This document shows, piece after piece, positions 8,013-18,387 of a stretch of 64,000 nucleotides of DNA. A program made the translations under genes and the position numbers. Under the pieces are notes generated by a model. The model was not told the DNA's origin, made no database searches, and was given only the letters and a program-made list of their open reading frames with translations. Within the stretch, counting starts at the first letter, position 1; each line of letters opens with the position of its first letter. Source of the DNA: Xanthomarina maritima (GTDB lineage Bacteria > Bacteroidota > Bacteroidia > Flavobacteriales > Flavobacteriaceae); assembly GCF_008084905.1 (NCBI RefSeq), contig NZ_VSFC01000023.1, positions 62,001 to 126,000 on the forward strand, given 5' to 3'.

Positions 8013-8684
8013 TTAGTAGCCTGGATTTTGAACAGTAGTTTTTTTTGCCGTAACAATATTTATTCCTGAAGATGTTCCTATTCTATCTGCTCCAGCATCA
8101 ATATATTTTAAAGTGGTTTCTAAATCTTTAATTCCTCCAGAAGCTTTTATTTTTGCTTTATCTTTAATTGTTTTTTTTATCATTTTAACAGCTGTTAAAG
8201 TTGCTCCTCCTTTAGAAAAACCAGTAGAAGTTTTAATAAAATCTGCTTTTGCATCCAAACAAATCTGACAAGCTTTTAATATTTCATTTTTAGAAAGTTC
8301 ACTTATCTCTAAAATTACTTTTAAAGGTGTTTTTCCTATTGCAAGCTTTACATCACAAATATCTTTATAAACAGCTACATAATTTTTACTTTTTAGCATG
8401 CCTATATTTATAACCATATCTATTTCGTCTGCTCCATCTTCCACAGCTTTTGCAGCTTCAAATACTTTTGCTTCTGTACTCATGGCTCCCAAAGGAAAAC
8501 CAACAACAGAACATACTTTTACATTACTTCTATTTAATAAGTGTTTTGCTAAGGCTACATAGTAGCTATTTACGCATACTGAATAAAAACGATGCTCTTT
8601 GGCTTCATCACAAAGGAATTTAATATCAGTTTTGGAGGCAGTTGGTTTTAGTAAGGTATGGTCTATATAATTGCTTAAGGACAT
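8013..8684 (-). CDS. deoC: Deoxyribose-phosphate aldolase
   Basis: DeoC cleaves 2-deoxyribose-5-phosphate to acetaldehyde and glyceraldehyde-3-phosphate. The TIM-barrel protein (223 residues) starts MSLSNYIDHTLLKPTA and contains VCSVVGFPLGAMSTEAKVFE, EIDMVINIG, KVILEIS, the Schiff-base lysine in DFIKTSTGF, IKASGGIKDLET and RIGTSSGINIV, in the canonical order. It is the first gene of a deoC-deoD operon on the minus strand, with a TATTTTTG candidate -7 element at 8713-8720 about 30 bp upstream of the start. Confidence 0.95.
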   Translation of the reverse strand: MSLSNYIDHTLLKPTASKTDIKFLCDEAKEHRFYSVCVNSYYVALAKHLLNRSNVKVCSVVGFPLGAMSTEAKVFEAAKAVEDGADEIDMVINIGMLKSKNYVAVYKDICDVKLAIGKTPLKVILEISELSKNEILKACQICLDAKADFIKTSTGFSKGGATLTAVKMIKKTIKDKAKIKASGGIKDLETTLKYIDAGADRIGTSSGINIVTAKKTTVQNPGY

Positions 8685-8712
8685 AATTTGAAATTTATAG
8701 GTTAAGTTGTAA

Positions 8713-8720
8713 CAAAAATA
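8713..8720 (-). promoter_or_regulatory. Candidate -7 element of the deoC-deoD promoter
   Basis: Read on the minus strand, 8720-8713 is TATTTTTG, matching TAnnTTTG. It lies 28 bp upstream of the deoC ATG. I do not see a convincing TTG/TTTG at the right spacing, so this is a half-site prediction only. The rest of the 294-bp gap to the next gene is very AT-rich and holds no ORF; a second plus-strand candidate, TAATTTTG at 8943-8950, lies 28 bp before the ATG at 8979. Confidence 0.35.
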
Positions 8721-8978
8721 CGATTAACTGTTAATATTTGCATCATACAATCTAAAAATTATTAAAAATTTATGAGTTTGAGAATGATTATTCTTTAAAA
8801 TTTCATAAAAAAAAACATAGATGTAAACGTAATTATAATCAAATTTAGATTTTATTTTCCAATATAGTTTTGATATTTAACATGTTATCTAGTCTTATTT
8901 TGTAACATGATTTTTATCAGCATTTAAGATTAATTTAGAAGTTAATTTTGAGGTAAATAATAATTAAATATTTACCTA

Positions 8979-9593
8979 ATGAAAAAAATAATTTTTAGCG
9001 CATTAATTGCTTTTTTATTTGTTTTTAATACTCAAGCACAAGAGGAGAATTCAACTTCTTAAGATTACAACAAATGGCAAACACGTTTTCGTGTGATTAC
9101 TGTTATCCCTTCTCCAGGAGACGATCTTGATGGTGCAGATATAGATATCTCAACCTCAGTTGTTCCAGAATTAGATTTTACTTATTTCTTTACTAAAAAC
9201 ATTGCAGCCGAATTAATTTTGGGTACTACAAGACATAATGTTGAAGTTGAGGATGGAGTGGATTTAGGACATGTATGGTTACTGCCTCCAACTTTAAATG
9301 TACAATACCATTTTTATGCTGGCGATTTCAAGCCTTATGTAGGAGTGGGTGTTAATTATACTATTTTTTACGGAATTGACGAAGGTGATGTAGAGGATTT
9401 AGATTATGAAAACTCTTTTGGTTTTTCTTTTCAGGCTGGAGTGGATTATAATTTAAATAAAAAATGGTTTTTAAATTTAGACTTTAAGCAATTGTTGCTT
9501 TCTACTGATGTAACTGTTAATAATGGTCCAGATGATGTAGAAGTAGATATCAATCCTTTAATTATTGGAGTTGGTGTAGGTATGAAATTTTAA
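8979..9593 (+). pseudogene. OmpW-like outer-membrane beta-barrel gene interrupted by an in-frame stop
   Basis: An ATG at 8979 opens a perfect signal peptide (MKKIIFSALIAFLFVFNTQA, then QEENSTS). A TAA at 9060-9062 follows as codon 28, and then the same frame continues without any break to 9593. The downstream part is an OmpW-family 8-stranded barrel: KWQTRFRVITVIPSPGDD, a TYFFTKNIAAELILGTTRHNV block, LPPTLNVQYHF, KPYVGVGVNYTIFYG, GVDYNLNKKWFLNLDFKQL and the C-terminal IGVGVGMKF with terminal Phe. A GTG at 9093 could restart translation but would give a protein lacking its signal and first strand. Only one substitution (for example CAA or GAA to TAA) separates it from an intact 204-residue gene. 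Confidence 0.8.
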
Positions 9594-9620
9594 TTTTTTT
9601 TATACTTATTATTATAAAAC

Positions 9621-9661
9621 AAAAAGCAACGTTCCTCTTTTAAGATTTACGTTGCTTTTTT
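9621..9661 (+). terminator. Rho-independent terminator after the OmpW-like gene
   Basis: AAAAAGCAACGT at 9621-9632 pairs with ACGTTGCTTTTT at 9649-9660, giving a 12-bp stem with a 16-base loop and a T-run on the plus strand. The A-rich left arm would give a U-tract on the minus strand too, but the minus-strand clpB gene ends far to the right of it, so it may also stop clpB transcripts. Confidence 0.75.
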
Positions 9662-9712
9662 CAATTAACTAACCAACTAATATGAAAAACGTTTATTTTC
9701 TAAATTTATTAT

Positions 9713-12322
9713 TTAATATTCTTCAGTAACCAAGCTAGATTGATTTCTAAATACTAATTTATTTTCGAAAGCATCTAATAATATAATGCTATCAGTAGTA
9801 ACATTACCAGATAAGATTTCTTTACTTAAAGTATTTAACACTTCTTTTTGAATGACTCTTTTTACTGGTCTTGCTCCATATTCTGGATTGAAGCCTTTAT
9901 CTGCTAAATATGTTATCGCTTCATTTGTTGCATCAAACGTAATATTTTGTTGTGCAAGCATTTTAGTTATTCCTTTTAATTGTAAGACAACTATATCTAC
10001 AATATTCTCTTTTGTTAAAGGAGTAAACATAATGGTGTCGTCTATTCTATTTAAGAATTCAGGTCTAACACTTTGTTTTAACAAGGCTAACACATCTACT
10101 TTTGCTGCTTCAATAGCAGAATCTATATCTTTTGTAGCTTCAAAACGCTCTTGAATAATATGACTTCCCATGTTTGATGTCATAATTATAATTGTGTTCT
10201 TGAAATCTGCTACTCGTCCTTTATTATCTGTTAATCTGCCTTCATCTAATACTTGAAGTAGAATATTAAAGGTATCTGGATGTGCTTTTTCAATTTCATC
10301 TAATAAGACTACAGAATAAGGTTTACGTCTTACAGCTTCTGTTAATTGTCCACCTTCGTCGTAACCAACATATCCAGGAGGAGCTCCAACCAATCTACTA
10401 ACAGCATGACGTTCCTGATATTCGCTCATATCTATTCTGGTTAACGCATTTTCATCATCAAATAAATACTCTGCTAAAGCCTTTGCAAGTTCTGTTTTAC
10501 CAACTCCAGTTGTTCCAAGAAATAAAAAAGTTCCAATTGGTTTTTGTGGGTTTTGTAATCCAGCTCGACTTCGTCTTACGGCATCACTTACAGCAACAAT
10601 AGCTTCTTCTTGTCCAACCACCCGTTTGTGTAGTTCGTCTTCAAGTTTTAAGAGTTTCTCTCGTTCACTCTGAATCATTTTAGTTACAGGAATACCAGTC
10701 CATTTCGCAACAACTTCTGCTATATCTTCATAAGTTACTTCTTCTTTTATTAATGAGTTTTCAGATTGATTTTCTTGTAATTCTTTTTGAAGTTTTTCAA
10801 GTGTTTCTTGAGCTTCTTTAATCTTTCCATAACGAATTTCTGCTACTTTGCCGTAATCTCCATCACGTTCTGCACGTTCAGCTTCTAGTTTGAAATCTTC
10901 TATATTTGCTTTTGTAGTCTGGATATTATCTACAACTTCTTTTTCACTTTTCCATTTCGCATTAATTTCGTTTCTTTCTTCTTTAAGATTTGCTAAATCT
11001 GAACGTAATGATTTTAATTTGGCTTCATCTTTTTCACGTTTAATAGCTTCAATTTCAATCTCTAACTGCATGATTTTTCTATCTAAAACATCTAATTCTT
11101 CAGGCTTAGAGTTGATTTCCATGCGTAATTTTGAGGCTGCTTCGTCCATTAAGTCAATAGCTTTATCTGGTAAAAAACGATTCGTAATATAACGTTCAGA
11201 TAATTCTACTGCGCCAATAATAGCTTCGTCTTTGATTCTAACCTTATGATGTGTTTCATATTTCTCTTTAATTCCACGTAAAATAGAGATAGCACTTTCG
11301 GTATCTGGTTCATTCACCATCACTTTTTGAAAACGTCTTTCTAATGCTTTGTCTTTTTCGAAGTATTTTTGATACTCGTCTAAAGTAGTTGCACCAATAG
11401 CTCTTAATTCCCCTCTAGCTAAAGCAGGTTTCAGAATATTTGCAGCATCCATAGCTCCTTGTCCACCACCTGCACCAACAAGCGTGTGGATTTCATCTAT
11501 AAATAAAACAATGTCTCCATTGCTTTCGGTAACTTCTTTAATAACAGCCTTTAAGCGTTCTTCAAACTCTCCTTTATATTTTGCACCAGCAATTAATGCT
11601 CCCATATCAAGTGCGAAAATTTGTTTGTCTACTAAATTCTCTGGAATATCTCCATCTACAATTCTATGAGCTAATCCTTCAGCAATAGCTGTTTTACCAG
11701 TTCCTGGTTCTCCAACTAAAATGGGGTTATTTTTAGTTCTACGTGATAAAATTTGAAGAATTCTACGTATTTCTTCATCACGACCAATAACAGGATCTAA
11801 TTTGCCATCTTTTGCTAATTGGTTTAAGTTTTTAGCGTATTTATTTAATGAATTATAGGTTTCTTCCTGACTTTGAGAAGTTACACGATCTCCTTTTCTA
11901 AGTTCTTCAATGCTTGCTAATAGTGCTTTTTCAGTAGCACCTTGATCTTTTAGCATCTGAGCTATTTTACTATTAGATTTAAAAATGGCTAAGATTAAAT
12001 GTTCAATAGAAACGTAATCATCCTTCATCTTTTTAGCAATAATAGATGCTTCGTTTAAGCTTTTACCTGCTTCACGAGAAAGCATGATATCTCCACCAGA
12101 AACTTTTGGGAAATTTTCCAATTGTTTATCTAGAGCTTGTTCTAAAACTAAAATATTGATGTTTAACTTTTTTAGTATAAATGGTAATACGTTTTCATCA
12201 ATTTCAGAAATGGCTTTAAAAATATGCTCATTTTCTATTTGTTGATTGTTTAAGCTTTGTGCAAGTTGTTGTGCTTGCTGTATAGCTTCTTGTGATTTTA
12301 TTGTATAATTATTTAGATTCAT
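9713..12322 (-). CDS. clpB: ATP-dependent disaggregase ClpB
   Basis: ClpB is a hexameric AAA+ chaperone that, with DnaK, pulls proteins out of aggregates. The start was set at the ATG at 12322 ([19 protein letters not shown]), which matches the Clp N-domain; a 12-residue upstream extension is not conserved. In 869 residues it shows two Clp_N repeats, a first AAA+ module ([15 protein letters not shown], Walker [16 protein letters not shown]), a coiled-coil M-domain with long Lys/Glu heptads (about residues 400-520), a second AAA+ module ([26 protein letters not shown]) and a D2-small domain. Length is family-typical and no motif is missing. It is divergent from the ytxJ-like gene. Confidence 0.96.
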   Translation of the reverse strand: MNLNNYTIKSQEAIQQAQQLAQSLNNQQIENEHIFKAISEIDENVLPFILKKLNINILVLEQALDKQLENFPKVSGGDIMLSREAGKSLNEASIIAKKMKDDYVSIEHLILAIFKSNSKIAQMLKDQGATEKALLASIEELRKGDRVTSQSQEETYNSLNKYAKNLNQLAKDGKLDPVIGRDEEIRRILQILSRRTKNNPILVGEPGTGKTAIAEGLAHRIVDGDIPENLVDKQIFALDMGALIAGAKYKGEFEERLKAVIKEVTESNGDIVLFIDEIHTLVGAGGGQGAMDAANILKPALARGELRAIGATTLDEYQKYFEKDKALERRFQKVMVNEPDTESAISILRGIKEKYETHHKVRIKDEAIIGAVELSERYITNRFLPDKAIDLMDEAASKLRMEINSKPEELDVLDRKIMQLEIEIEAIKREKDEAKLKSLRSDLANLKEERNEINAKWKSEKEVVDNIQTTKANIEDFKLEAERAERDGDYGKVAEIRYGKIKEAQETLEKLQKELQENQSENSLIKEEVTYEDIAEVVAKWTGIPVTKMIQSEREKLLKLEDELHKRVVGQEEAIVAVSDAVRRSRAGLQNPQKPIGTFLFLGTTGVGKTELAKALAEYLFDDENALTRIDMSEYQERHAVSRLVGAPPGYVGYDEGGQLTEAVRRKPYSVVLLDEIEKAHPDTFNILLQVLDEGRLTDNKGRVADFKNTIIIMTSNMGSHIIQERFEATKDIDSAIEAAKVDVLALLKQSVRPEFLNRIDDTIMFTPLTKENIVDIVVLQLKGITKMLAQQNITFDATNEAITYLADKGFNPEYGARPVKRVIQKEVLNTLSKEILSGNVTTDSIILLDAFENKLVFRNQSSLVTEEY

Positions 12323-12488
12323 AGTATTTGTTGTTTCTTTACAAATCTTATAAGTCAATTATCTTACCAAGATATTTTGTGAGACAAAATGACTGATTAA
12401 GCCAATAAAAGTATGACGTTTAGTCAGTTTGTAAGATTTTAAAAATAGTTACGACTATTTTGTTGTTAAAAAAGAGAGGTTTACAATT

Positions 12489-12878
12489 ATGGGTTTATTT
12501 AATAAAATATTTAATGGTTCTTCTGAAGTAAAATTAGAGAAAGTGTTGCCTTGGATAGCGTTAAATAGCGTTACTCAGTTGGCTGAGATAGAAGAAAAAT
12601 CAAAATACAAAACACAAATTGTATTTAAACATTCTACACGATGTGGTATAAGTAGAATGGTAATGAAACAGTTTGTTAATGCTTATAACATATCTGAAAC
12701 TGACGCAGATTTATATTATTTAGATTTATTGAATTATCGAGATGTGTCTAACGAAACTGGTTATAAATTTCAAGTAATGCACGAATCTCCACAATTACTC
12801 ATTATTAAAAATGGTTTTGTAGTAACTCATGCATCACATGGTTCTATTAAAGATTTGAATTTAGAACTTTATATATAA
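12489..12878 (+). CDS. ytxJ: YtxJ-like bacilliredoxin family protein (DUF2847)
   Basis: The 129-residue thioredoxin-fold protein contains KHSTRCGISRMVMKQF near residues 47-62, the place of the active-site CxxS of the YtxJ/BrxC family. Then come LDLLNYRDVSNE, the cis-Pro HESPQLLII segment and a final helix. Members are proposed to act with bacillithiol, the thiol cofactor of Bacillota and many Bacteroidota, in reducing protein mixed disulfides. Only one cysteine (RCGIS) is present, so a monothiol mechanism is implied. It is divergent from clpB and ends 2 bp from the stop of the next, convergent gene. Confidence 0.85.
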   Translation: MGLFNKIFNGSSEVKLEKVLPWIALNSVTQLAEIEEKSKYKTQIVFKHSTRCGISRMVMKQFVNAYNISETDADLYYLDLLNYRDVSNETGYKFQVMHESPQLLIIKNGFVVTHASHGSIKDLNLELYI

Positions 12879-12880
12879 GC

Positions 12881-15325
12881 TTAATTGGACTCTTTATTTA
12901 TAGTTATACTTTTATAAATCAATTGTCCATCAGCATTCATACCATTAATAATAAGTTTTAAATTTTGATGTTTTTCTGTGCTAATAGTTAAATAATTAGG
13001 CGTTTTCGCATTTAAATAAAAATTAGGAACCCAATCAATCGTACTGTATAATTCTTCTGACGATTTATTAGGAAAATAGATCTCAGAATTTTTAAAGGTT
13101 TCGGTTGGTGTATTAAAACCGAACTCTGTCTCGCTTACTTGGATATCTGGATTTATTATTTCTCCTAAACCTTTCATTAATTGTCCAGTTTTAGTGTAAA
13201 CATGTATAACTCCACCAGTACCACGAATACCAAATCCTGCACCACTAGAATTAATAGTTACTGAAGCTATGTCAAACATTTGTATACCTACTAAATCTGT
13301 TTGATCGTACATTGGTATATCATCTAAAAACACAAGATAAATAGTTGGTCCACCAAGAAGAGATCTTCTTCCTCTAGTATTTTGTATACTTACAGTTTTA
13401 ACATCTAAATAGTTTACTTGGATGCCAGGAAGTGTTTTTAGATAGAATAATAAATCAGCTCCAACAAATGTTTTTTCATCTGGCACATAAATTTGTGTAA
13501 AGCCTTTAGCAACAACTTTATCTTCAATTCTTTTTGTTAATATCTCAAGGTCTGACTCAACTTTAGTTTTTATTAAAACTTCATCTAATACTTCTTCGTC
13601 CATTAATAGTGGCACATATTCTTCTTCTATTGCATAAGACGTTTCGAACTTTGTTTTGTTATATACTTCTGCCGTCCTAGTAAGTAAGCTATCTGGACGA
13701 TATTTATTGAAGTTTTTATAGACATAAAAGCCTGCTTTTTCAATTTCACCTTTTTCATTTAGAAGAGCTAATTTATATTTTGAAGGATGTGTTAGCATTA
13801 AGCTATCAAACTCAAATTGTTTTTCACCTTTTAAAGGTTTTACAAGTAAAATATTATTTTCAGTTGAGGATAACATGACTTGATGTCTAGATAAATCTTT
13901 GCCTTTATAATTTACTGAGCCTTTAATTCTTACACCATGTTCAGATTGAAATACTAGGTTGCTTTCATCTTTAATATTTTTTTGAACTTGAGTATTTTGA
14001 ATAGCTGTTTGAATTAATAAATCCATGCTGTGTTTGTTGCCATTGGTTTCGTTGTAATAATCTGCCAAATTAAACCCTGTTTCTTTTAGGTAAGGGACAA
14101 GCTGAAACTCTGTAATAATATTTTGCTGATTGTTGTATGAAATGGTGGCTTCAGGTAATACAGATATACTTAAATTAGCATCAGCTAATTTGTTTAGCAT
14201 ATTAAAATTAAGCGTAATAGAATCTGTTGAGGCTTGAAATTGAGTGACATCTAATTCAATATTTTCAGGCTTGTTCCAAAAGGAGTATTCTGAAATAGGT
14301 TTGTTGTTTTTATCAAATAAGGTTAAAGTATTTATGCCACTAAATAAGTTTTCCTTTAAAAAGTTAATTTGATAGCTTGTTATTTCTTTATTAATTTCAA
14401 TTGGAGCAACCGATTTAGCAAAGCCATCTCTGTGCAACACCAATATTAAAGACTGGTTATTATAGTTAGAACTTGTGGCATTATTAGTTTTTAGTAGAAA
14501 AGAAAATGTGTTTTGGTCAGTTACTTGTGATTTTTTCTGGATAATGAATCCTAATAAATTAGCTTGTGGCAGAGAATAAGATTTTTCAACACCATTAATG
14601 TTTAATACTGCAGTATAGTTGCTGTTGTAATGGATATTAAATCTTCCCATCCCATATTTGTCACTCATTAATCTTGTAACAATTTCTCCAGTGGCATTAT
14701 CTATAATTTTTCCAGAAGCTTTTACAGGAATTTGGTTGTTTTTTATTGTAAATGCCATGTTGTTTACTTCATCTTTTAATATGGTTTGGCTTTCTGGATA
14801 AAAACTAATGGTATATAGATCATTATTCTTGGAAGAATTTGAGGTTTTAGTAATTGAAGCAGTTGTGTTATTTTCTGTTATGGTTTCAGTTGTGCTTAAA
14901 ATTTGAATAGGAATTACAGAACCACTTTTAAAATTTTTATTTCTATGTGTATCTACATCAATAAAATAGTTTCCTGAAATTAAATCAGGATTTAAATCTA
15001 TTTCTCCATAGGTAAAACCAGCTTCAGCATAAAAAAGCTGACTACTAATTAATTTTTTTTCAGGTGAATAAAAATTCAAAAACAAATTATTAGTCTTTAA
15101 ATTGGGTTTATTGTTTGAATCTTCAACAATATAGGCTTTAAACCAAATTTTTTCTCCTGAATAATAAGTAGTTTTGTTGGTGTGTAAATAAAATTTTTCT
15201 TTATCAACATTTGATAAATAGCTGTTTTCTGATAAAAATTCTTTTGTTTTCTCTGAAAAATTTACTTGACTAGAAATAGAAAATGTAACTAATAAAAGTA
15301 AAATGGAAAGTAGATTTGATTTCAT
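12881..15325 (-). CDS. Outer-membrane protein with MG2-type domain and TonB-receptor plug-like domain
   Basis: The 814-residue protein has a signal peptide (MKSNLLSILLLLVTFSISSQ). The N-terminal part resembles the MG2 domain of alpha-2-macroglobulins (YLHTNKTTYYSGEKIWFKAY, AGFTYGEIDLNPDLISGNY). The C-terminal third has a TonB-receptor plug-like domain (LPGIQVNYLDVKTVSIQNTR, GPTIYLVFLDDIPMYD, IRGTGGVIHVYTKTG). No 22-strand barrel follows, so it is not a full TonB-dependent receptor. This architecture recurs in Bacteroidota with no established role, perhaps as a periplasmic or surface scaffold. It converges on the ytxJ-like gene, which suggests separate regulation. Confidence 0.75.
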   Translation of the reverse strand: MKSNLLSILLLLVTFSISSQVNFSEKTKEFLSENSYLSNVDKEKFYLHTNKTTYYSGEKIWFKAYIVEDSNNKPNLKTNNLFLNFYSPEKKLISSQLFYAEAGFTYGEIDLNPDLISGNYFIDVDTHRNKNFKSGSVIPIQILSTTETITENNTTASITKTSNSSKNNDLYTISFYPESQTILKDEVNNMAFTIKNNQIPVKASGKIIDNATGEIVTRLMSDKYGMGRFNIHYNSNYTAVLNINGVEKSYSLPQANLLGFIIQKKSQVTDQNTFSFLLKTNNATSSNYNNQSLILVLHRDGFAKSVAPIEINKEITSYQINFLKENLFSGINTLTLFDKNNKPISEYSFWNKPENIELDVTQFQASTDSITLNFNMLNKLADANLSISVLPEATISYNNQQNIITEFQLVPYLKETGFNLADYYNETNGNKHSMDLLIQTAIQNTQVQKNIKDESNLVFQSEHGVRIKGSVNYKGKDLSRHQVMLSSTENNILLVKPLKGEKQFEFDSLMLTHPSKYKLALLNEKGEIEKAGFYVYKNFNKYRPDSLLTRTAEVYNKTKFETSYAIEEEYVPLLMDEEVLDEVLIKTKVESDLEILTKRIEDKVVAKGFTQIYVPDEKTFVGADLLFYLKTLPGIQVNYLDVKTVSIQNTRGRRSLLGGPTIYLVFLDDIPMYDQTDLVGIQMFDIASVTINSSGAGFGIRGTGGVIHVYTKTGQLMKGLGEIINPDIQVSETEFGFNTPTETFKNSEIYFPNKSSEELYSTIDWVPNFYLNAKTPNYLTISTEKHQNLKLIINGMNADGQLIYKSITINKESN

Positions 15326-15460
15326 AAGAATTAGTTTAGATGTAGGATATTTATCACAATAATGATGCCAGATTATTTATGTTTTTAACAATTTAATTTT
15401 TACAAATTTAAATTATTTTAGTTTTTAAACTGTTTATTAATTACAATTTTAACAGCATTG

Positions 15461-15491
15461 TTTGAATGCTAAAAGCAATCTGCTATCTTTG
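15461..15491 (+). promoter_or_regulatory. Bacteroidota-type promoter of pheT
   Basis: TTTG at 15461-15464 and TATCTTTG at 15484-15491 are separated by 19 bp, a near-perfect match to the TTTG-N17-23-TAnnTTTG consensus. The expected transcription start, about 7 bases further on, leaves a 5' leader of about 17 bases before the ATG at 15515. Confidence 0.8.
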
Positions 15492-15514
15492 CACTTTTAA
15501 AGAAAATAGCAAAC

Positions 15515-17941
15515 ATGAAGATTTCTTACAATTGGTTAAAACAATTTATAAAAACAACTTGGTCAACAGATCAAATAAGTGAATTACTTACAGATTTAGG
15601 TCTTGAGGTGGAGGGAGTTACGTCTTTTCAGTCTGTAAAAGGAGGCTTAGAAGGAATAGTTGTTGGAGAAGTTTTAACATGTGTACAGCATCCCAATGCC
15701 GATAGACTAAAAGTAACAACCGTTAATGTAGGATTAGAGAATCCATTACAAATTGTTTGTGGTGCACCAAATGTAGCTGCTGGACAAAAAGTTCCTGTTG
15801 CTATTATTGGCACTACTTTATACTCTGAAGAAGGAGAGACTTGGACTATAAAGAAAGGAAAAATTAGAGGCGAAGCGAGTCATGGAATGATATGTGCTGA
15901 AGATGAATTAGGTCTAGGAGAATCTCATGATGGTATTATGGTTCTTGATTCGAAACTTAAAATAGGAACGCTACTAGCAGATGTTTTTAAAGTTGAAAAC
16001 GATCATGTGTTCGAGATTGGTTTGACACCAAATAGAGCAGATGCTATGAGTCATCTAGGAACTGCAAGAGATTTAAAAGCTGGACTCCTTCAAAAAGAGG
16101 TTAATGTTGAATTAATTACGCCTTCTGTAAGTGCTTTTCATGTAGATAATAGAACGTTACGAATTGATGTTGAAGTTAAAAATAAAGATTTAGCGCCTAG
16201 ATACTGTGGTGTTACTATTTCTGGAATTAAAGTTGAGGCATCACCAAGTTGGTTGCAAAACAGATTGAAGGCAATAGGTTTAACTCCAAAAAATAATATT
16301 GTTGATGCTACAAATTATGTGTTACACGAATTAGGACAGCCACTTCATGCTTTTGATGCAGCTAAAATTACTGGTAATAGAATTGTAGTAAAAACACTGC
16401 CAAAAGGAACCATGTTTACAACGCTAGATGAGGTTGAACGTGAATTGCAGGAAGACGATTTAATGATTTGTAATGCAGAAAAACCAATGTGTATTGCTGG
16501 TGTTTTTGGAGGGATTGATTCTGGAGTTACAGAAGCAACAACAAGTATCTTTTTAGAAAGTGCTTATTTTAATCCTGTTAGTATTAGAAAAACAGCCAAA
16601 AGACATAATTTAAATACAGATGCTTCTTTTAGATTTGAAAGAGGTATTGATCCAAATATTACAGAATACGCATTAAAGCGTGCTGCCTTATTGATACAGG
16701 AAATTGCAGGAGGAGAAATTACTAGTGATGTTTCAGATTTTTACCCTAATAAAATTGAAGATTTTCAAGTGCGTTTAAGTTTTGAAAATGCAAAGAAATT
16801 AATTGGAGAAGAGATTCCTAGGGAAGTTATCAAACAAATTTTGATGTCTTTAGATATTAAAATTAACAATGTTACAGAGACAGGGTTGGGATTAACAGTT
16901 CCTGCTTATAGGAATGATGTGCAACGTGAAGCTGATATTATTGAAGAAGTTTTACGAGTATATGGTTATAACAACATTAAAACTACCGAAAAACTTAATG
17001 CATCCATTTCTAATACATCTAGATTTGAAGATTATAAACTGCAAAACGTTATTGGGAATCAGTTGGTTTCTCAAGGATTTTTTGAAACCTTATCCAATTC
17101 TTTAACGTCACCAGATTATATTAAATTAAGCGAGCAGCTTAATGGTGGGAATAATGTTGAAATGCTAAATCCATTAAGTAATGATTTAAGTGTATTAAGA
17201 CAGTCTGTATTGTTTTCAGGATTAGAAAATGTAAGCCATAATATAAATAGAAAGAGAAATGATTTAAAGCTATTTGAATTTGGCAAAACCTACCATGATT
17301 ATAGTGGAAAACGTGAAGAATTTAAGCATTTATCACTATTTGTTACAGGTAACAGAAATAACGAACGTTGGAATTCTATAGCAAAGCCAAGTGATTTCTT
17401 TTTCTTAAAAGGGACTGTTTCAAGTGTTTTAGAAAGATTAGGTTTATCTCATTATAAAGCATCACCAATTAAGAATGATGTGTTTAGCGAAGGTGTTGTT
17501 TTTTCTTTAGGGAAAAAACAGCTTGTAGAGTTTGGATTAGTAAAAAAATCTATTTTGAAATATTTTGGAATTTCCCAAGATGTTTTATTTGCCGATTTTA
17601 ATTGGGACAATATAATTGTATTAGCTAAGCATCAATCTATTAAATTTAAAAACATTCCTAAATATCCAGAAGTTAAGAGAGATTTTGCTCTTTTATTAAA
17701 CGATAAAATTACTTTTGAAGATATTGATATAATTGCAAATAAAACTGAAAAGCAATTGCTTAAAGACGTTAATTTATTTGATGTGTATCAAGGAAAGAAT
17801 TTACCAGCTGGTAAGAAAAGTTATGCTGTTAGTTTTACGCTTCAAGATGAAAACAAAACGCTTACAGATAAGCAAATAGAAAAAATAATGAAGAAACTTC
17901 AGTCTAATTTTGAAAAAGAATTAGGAGCAGAGTTAAGATAA
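15515..17941 (+). CDS. pheT: Phenylalanine-tRNA ligase beta subunit
   Basis: With PheS this subunit forms the alpha2-beta2 enzyme that charges tRNA-Phe. The 808-residue protein has the full bacterial layout. An N-terminal EMAP-type tRNA-binding domain (VVGEVLTCVQHPNADRLKV; GAPNVAAGQKVPVA) comes first. Then follow the B3/B4 editing region (TPNRADAMSHLGTARDL; DATNYVLHELGQPLHAFDA), the B5 domain, the catalytic-like core (LNPLSNDLSVLRQSVLFSGL) and the C-terminal anticodon-binding ferredoxin-like domain (KYPEVKRDFALLL; FDVYQG). pheS is not adjacent, which is common in this phylum. A strong promoter precedes it and a hairpin terminator follows it. Confidence 0.97.
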   Translation: MKISYNWLKQFIKTTWSTDQISELLTDLGLEVEGVTSFQSVKGGLEGIVVGEVLTCVQHPNADRLKVTTVNVGLENPLQIVCGAPNVAAGQKVPVAIIGTTLYSEEGETWTIKKGKIRGEASHGMICAEDELGLGESHDGIMVLDSKLKIGTLLADVFKVENDHVFEIGLTPNRADAMSHLGTARDLKAGLLQKEVNVELITPSVSAFHVDNRTLRIDVEVKNKDLAPRYCGVTISGIKVEASPSWLQNRLKAIGLTPKNNIVDATNYVLHELGQPLHAFDAAKITGNRIVVKTLPKGTMFTTLDEVERELQEDDLMICNAEKPMCIAGVFGGIDSGVTEATTSIFLESAYFNPVSIRKTAKRHNLNTDASFRFERGIDPNITEYALKRAALLIQEIAGGEITSDVSDFYPNKIEDFQVRLSFENAKKLIGEEIPREVIKQILMSLDIKINNVTETGLGLTVPAYRNDVQREADIIEEVLRVYGYNNIKTTEKLNASISNTSRFEDYKLQNVIGNQLVSQGFFETLSNSLTSPDYIKLSEQLNGGNNVEMLNPLSNDLSVLRQSVLFSGLENVSHNINRKRNDLKLFEFGKTYHDYSGKREEFKHLSLFVTGNRNNERWNSIAKPSDFFFLKGTVSSVLERLGLSHYKASPIKNDVFSEGVVFSLGKKQLVEFGLVKKSILKYFGISQDVLFADFNWDNIIVLAKHQSIKFKNIPKYPEVKRDFALLLNDKITFEDIDIIANKTEKQLLKDVNLFDVYQGKNLPAGKKSYAVSFTLQDENKTLTDKQIEKIMKKLQSNFEKELGAELR

Positions 17942-17960
17942 ATAAATTAATAGATATAAA

Positions 17961-17983
17961 AAAGCCTGCAAATTGCAGGCTTT
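17961..17983. terminator. Bidirectional Rho-independent terminator between pheT and the cold-shock gene
   Basis: AAAGCCTGCA at 17961-17970 pairs perfectly with TGCAGGCTTT at 17974-17983 around a 3-base loop. Upstream A bases give a long U-run on the minus strand, and TTTTAATTT follows on the plus strand. It therefore fits the ends of both convergent genes. Confidence 0.85.
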
Positions 17984-18011
17984 TAATTTCTTCAATAAGT
18001 TAAAATATATA

Positions 18012-18203
18012 TTATAGTACTTTAACGTTTACTGCGTTCATTCCTTTTCTACCTTCTTGTAAATCGAATTCTACTGCATCACCTTCACGAATTTCATCGA
18101 TTAATCCAGAAATGTGTACAAAATGTTCTTTGTTTGTGTCATCTTCAACTATAAATCCAAAACCTTTTGAATCGTTGAAAAATTTTACTGTTCCTTTACT
18201 CAT
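18012..18203 (-). CDS. Cold-shock protein, CspA family
   Basis: The 63-residue protein is a single cold-shock domain that binds single-stranded nucleic acid and melts RNA structure. It opens MSKGTVKFFNDSKGFGFIVE, with the RNP1 motif KGFGFI near residue 14. The RNP2 motif HFVHISG follows near residue 28, and the end is GRKGMNAVNVKVL. Length is typical. A TATATTTG candidate -7 element lies on the minus strand at 18234-18241, leaving a leader of about 24 bases, so there is no long cold-sensing 5' UTR of the E. coli cspA kind. Confidence 0.95.
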   Translation of the reverse strand: MSKGTVKFFNDSKGFGFIVEDDTNKEHFVHISGLIDEIREGDAVEFDLQEGRKGMNAVNVKVL

Positions 18204-18233
18204 TGTAATAATTATATTTATTTAATAATAAAA

Positions 18234-18241
18234 CAAATATA
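18234..18241 (-). promoter_or_regulatory. Candidate -7 element of the cold-shock gene promoter
   Basis: The minus strand reads TATATTTG at 18241-18234, matching TAnnTTTG, 31 bp upstream of the cold-shock gene ATG. I see no clear TTG at 17-23 bp further upstream. Confidence 0.4.
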
Positions 18242-18387
18242 ATCATATAATTTTATAAAGCGATAATTTGTTGTTTTTTTTGAACAAGTTCAATATCACC
18301 TTCATATTATTTCTAATATTTTATTATTCTTAACAGATATTTAGATTGTTATTTCGTATCTTTAAATGAATGCTTAATTGAAATGAT

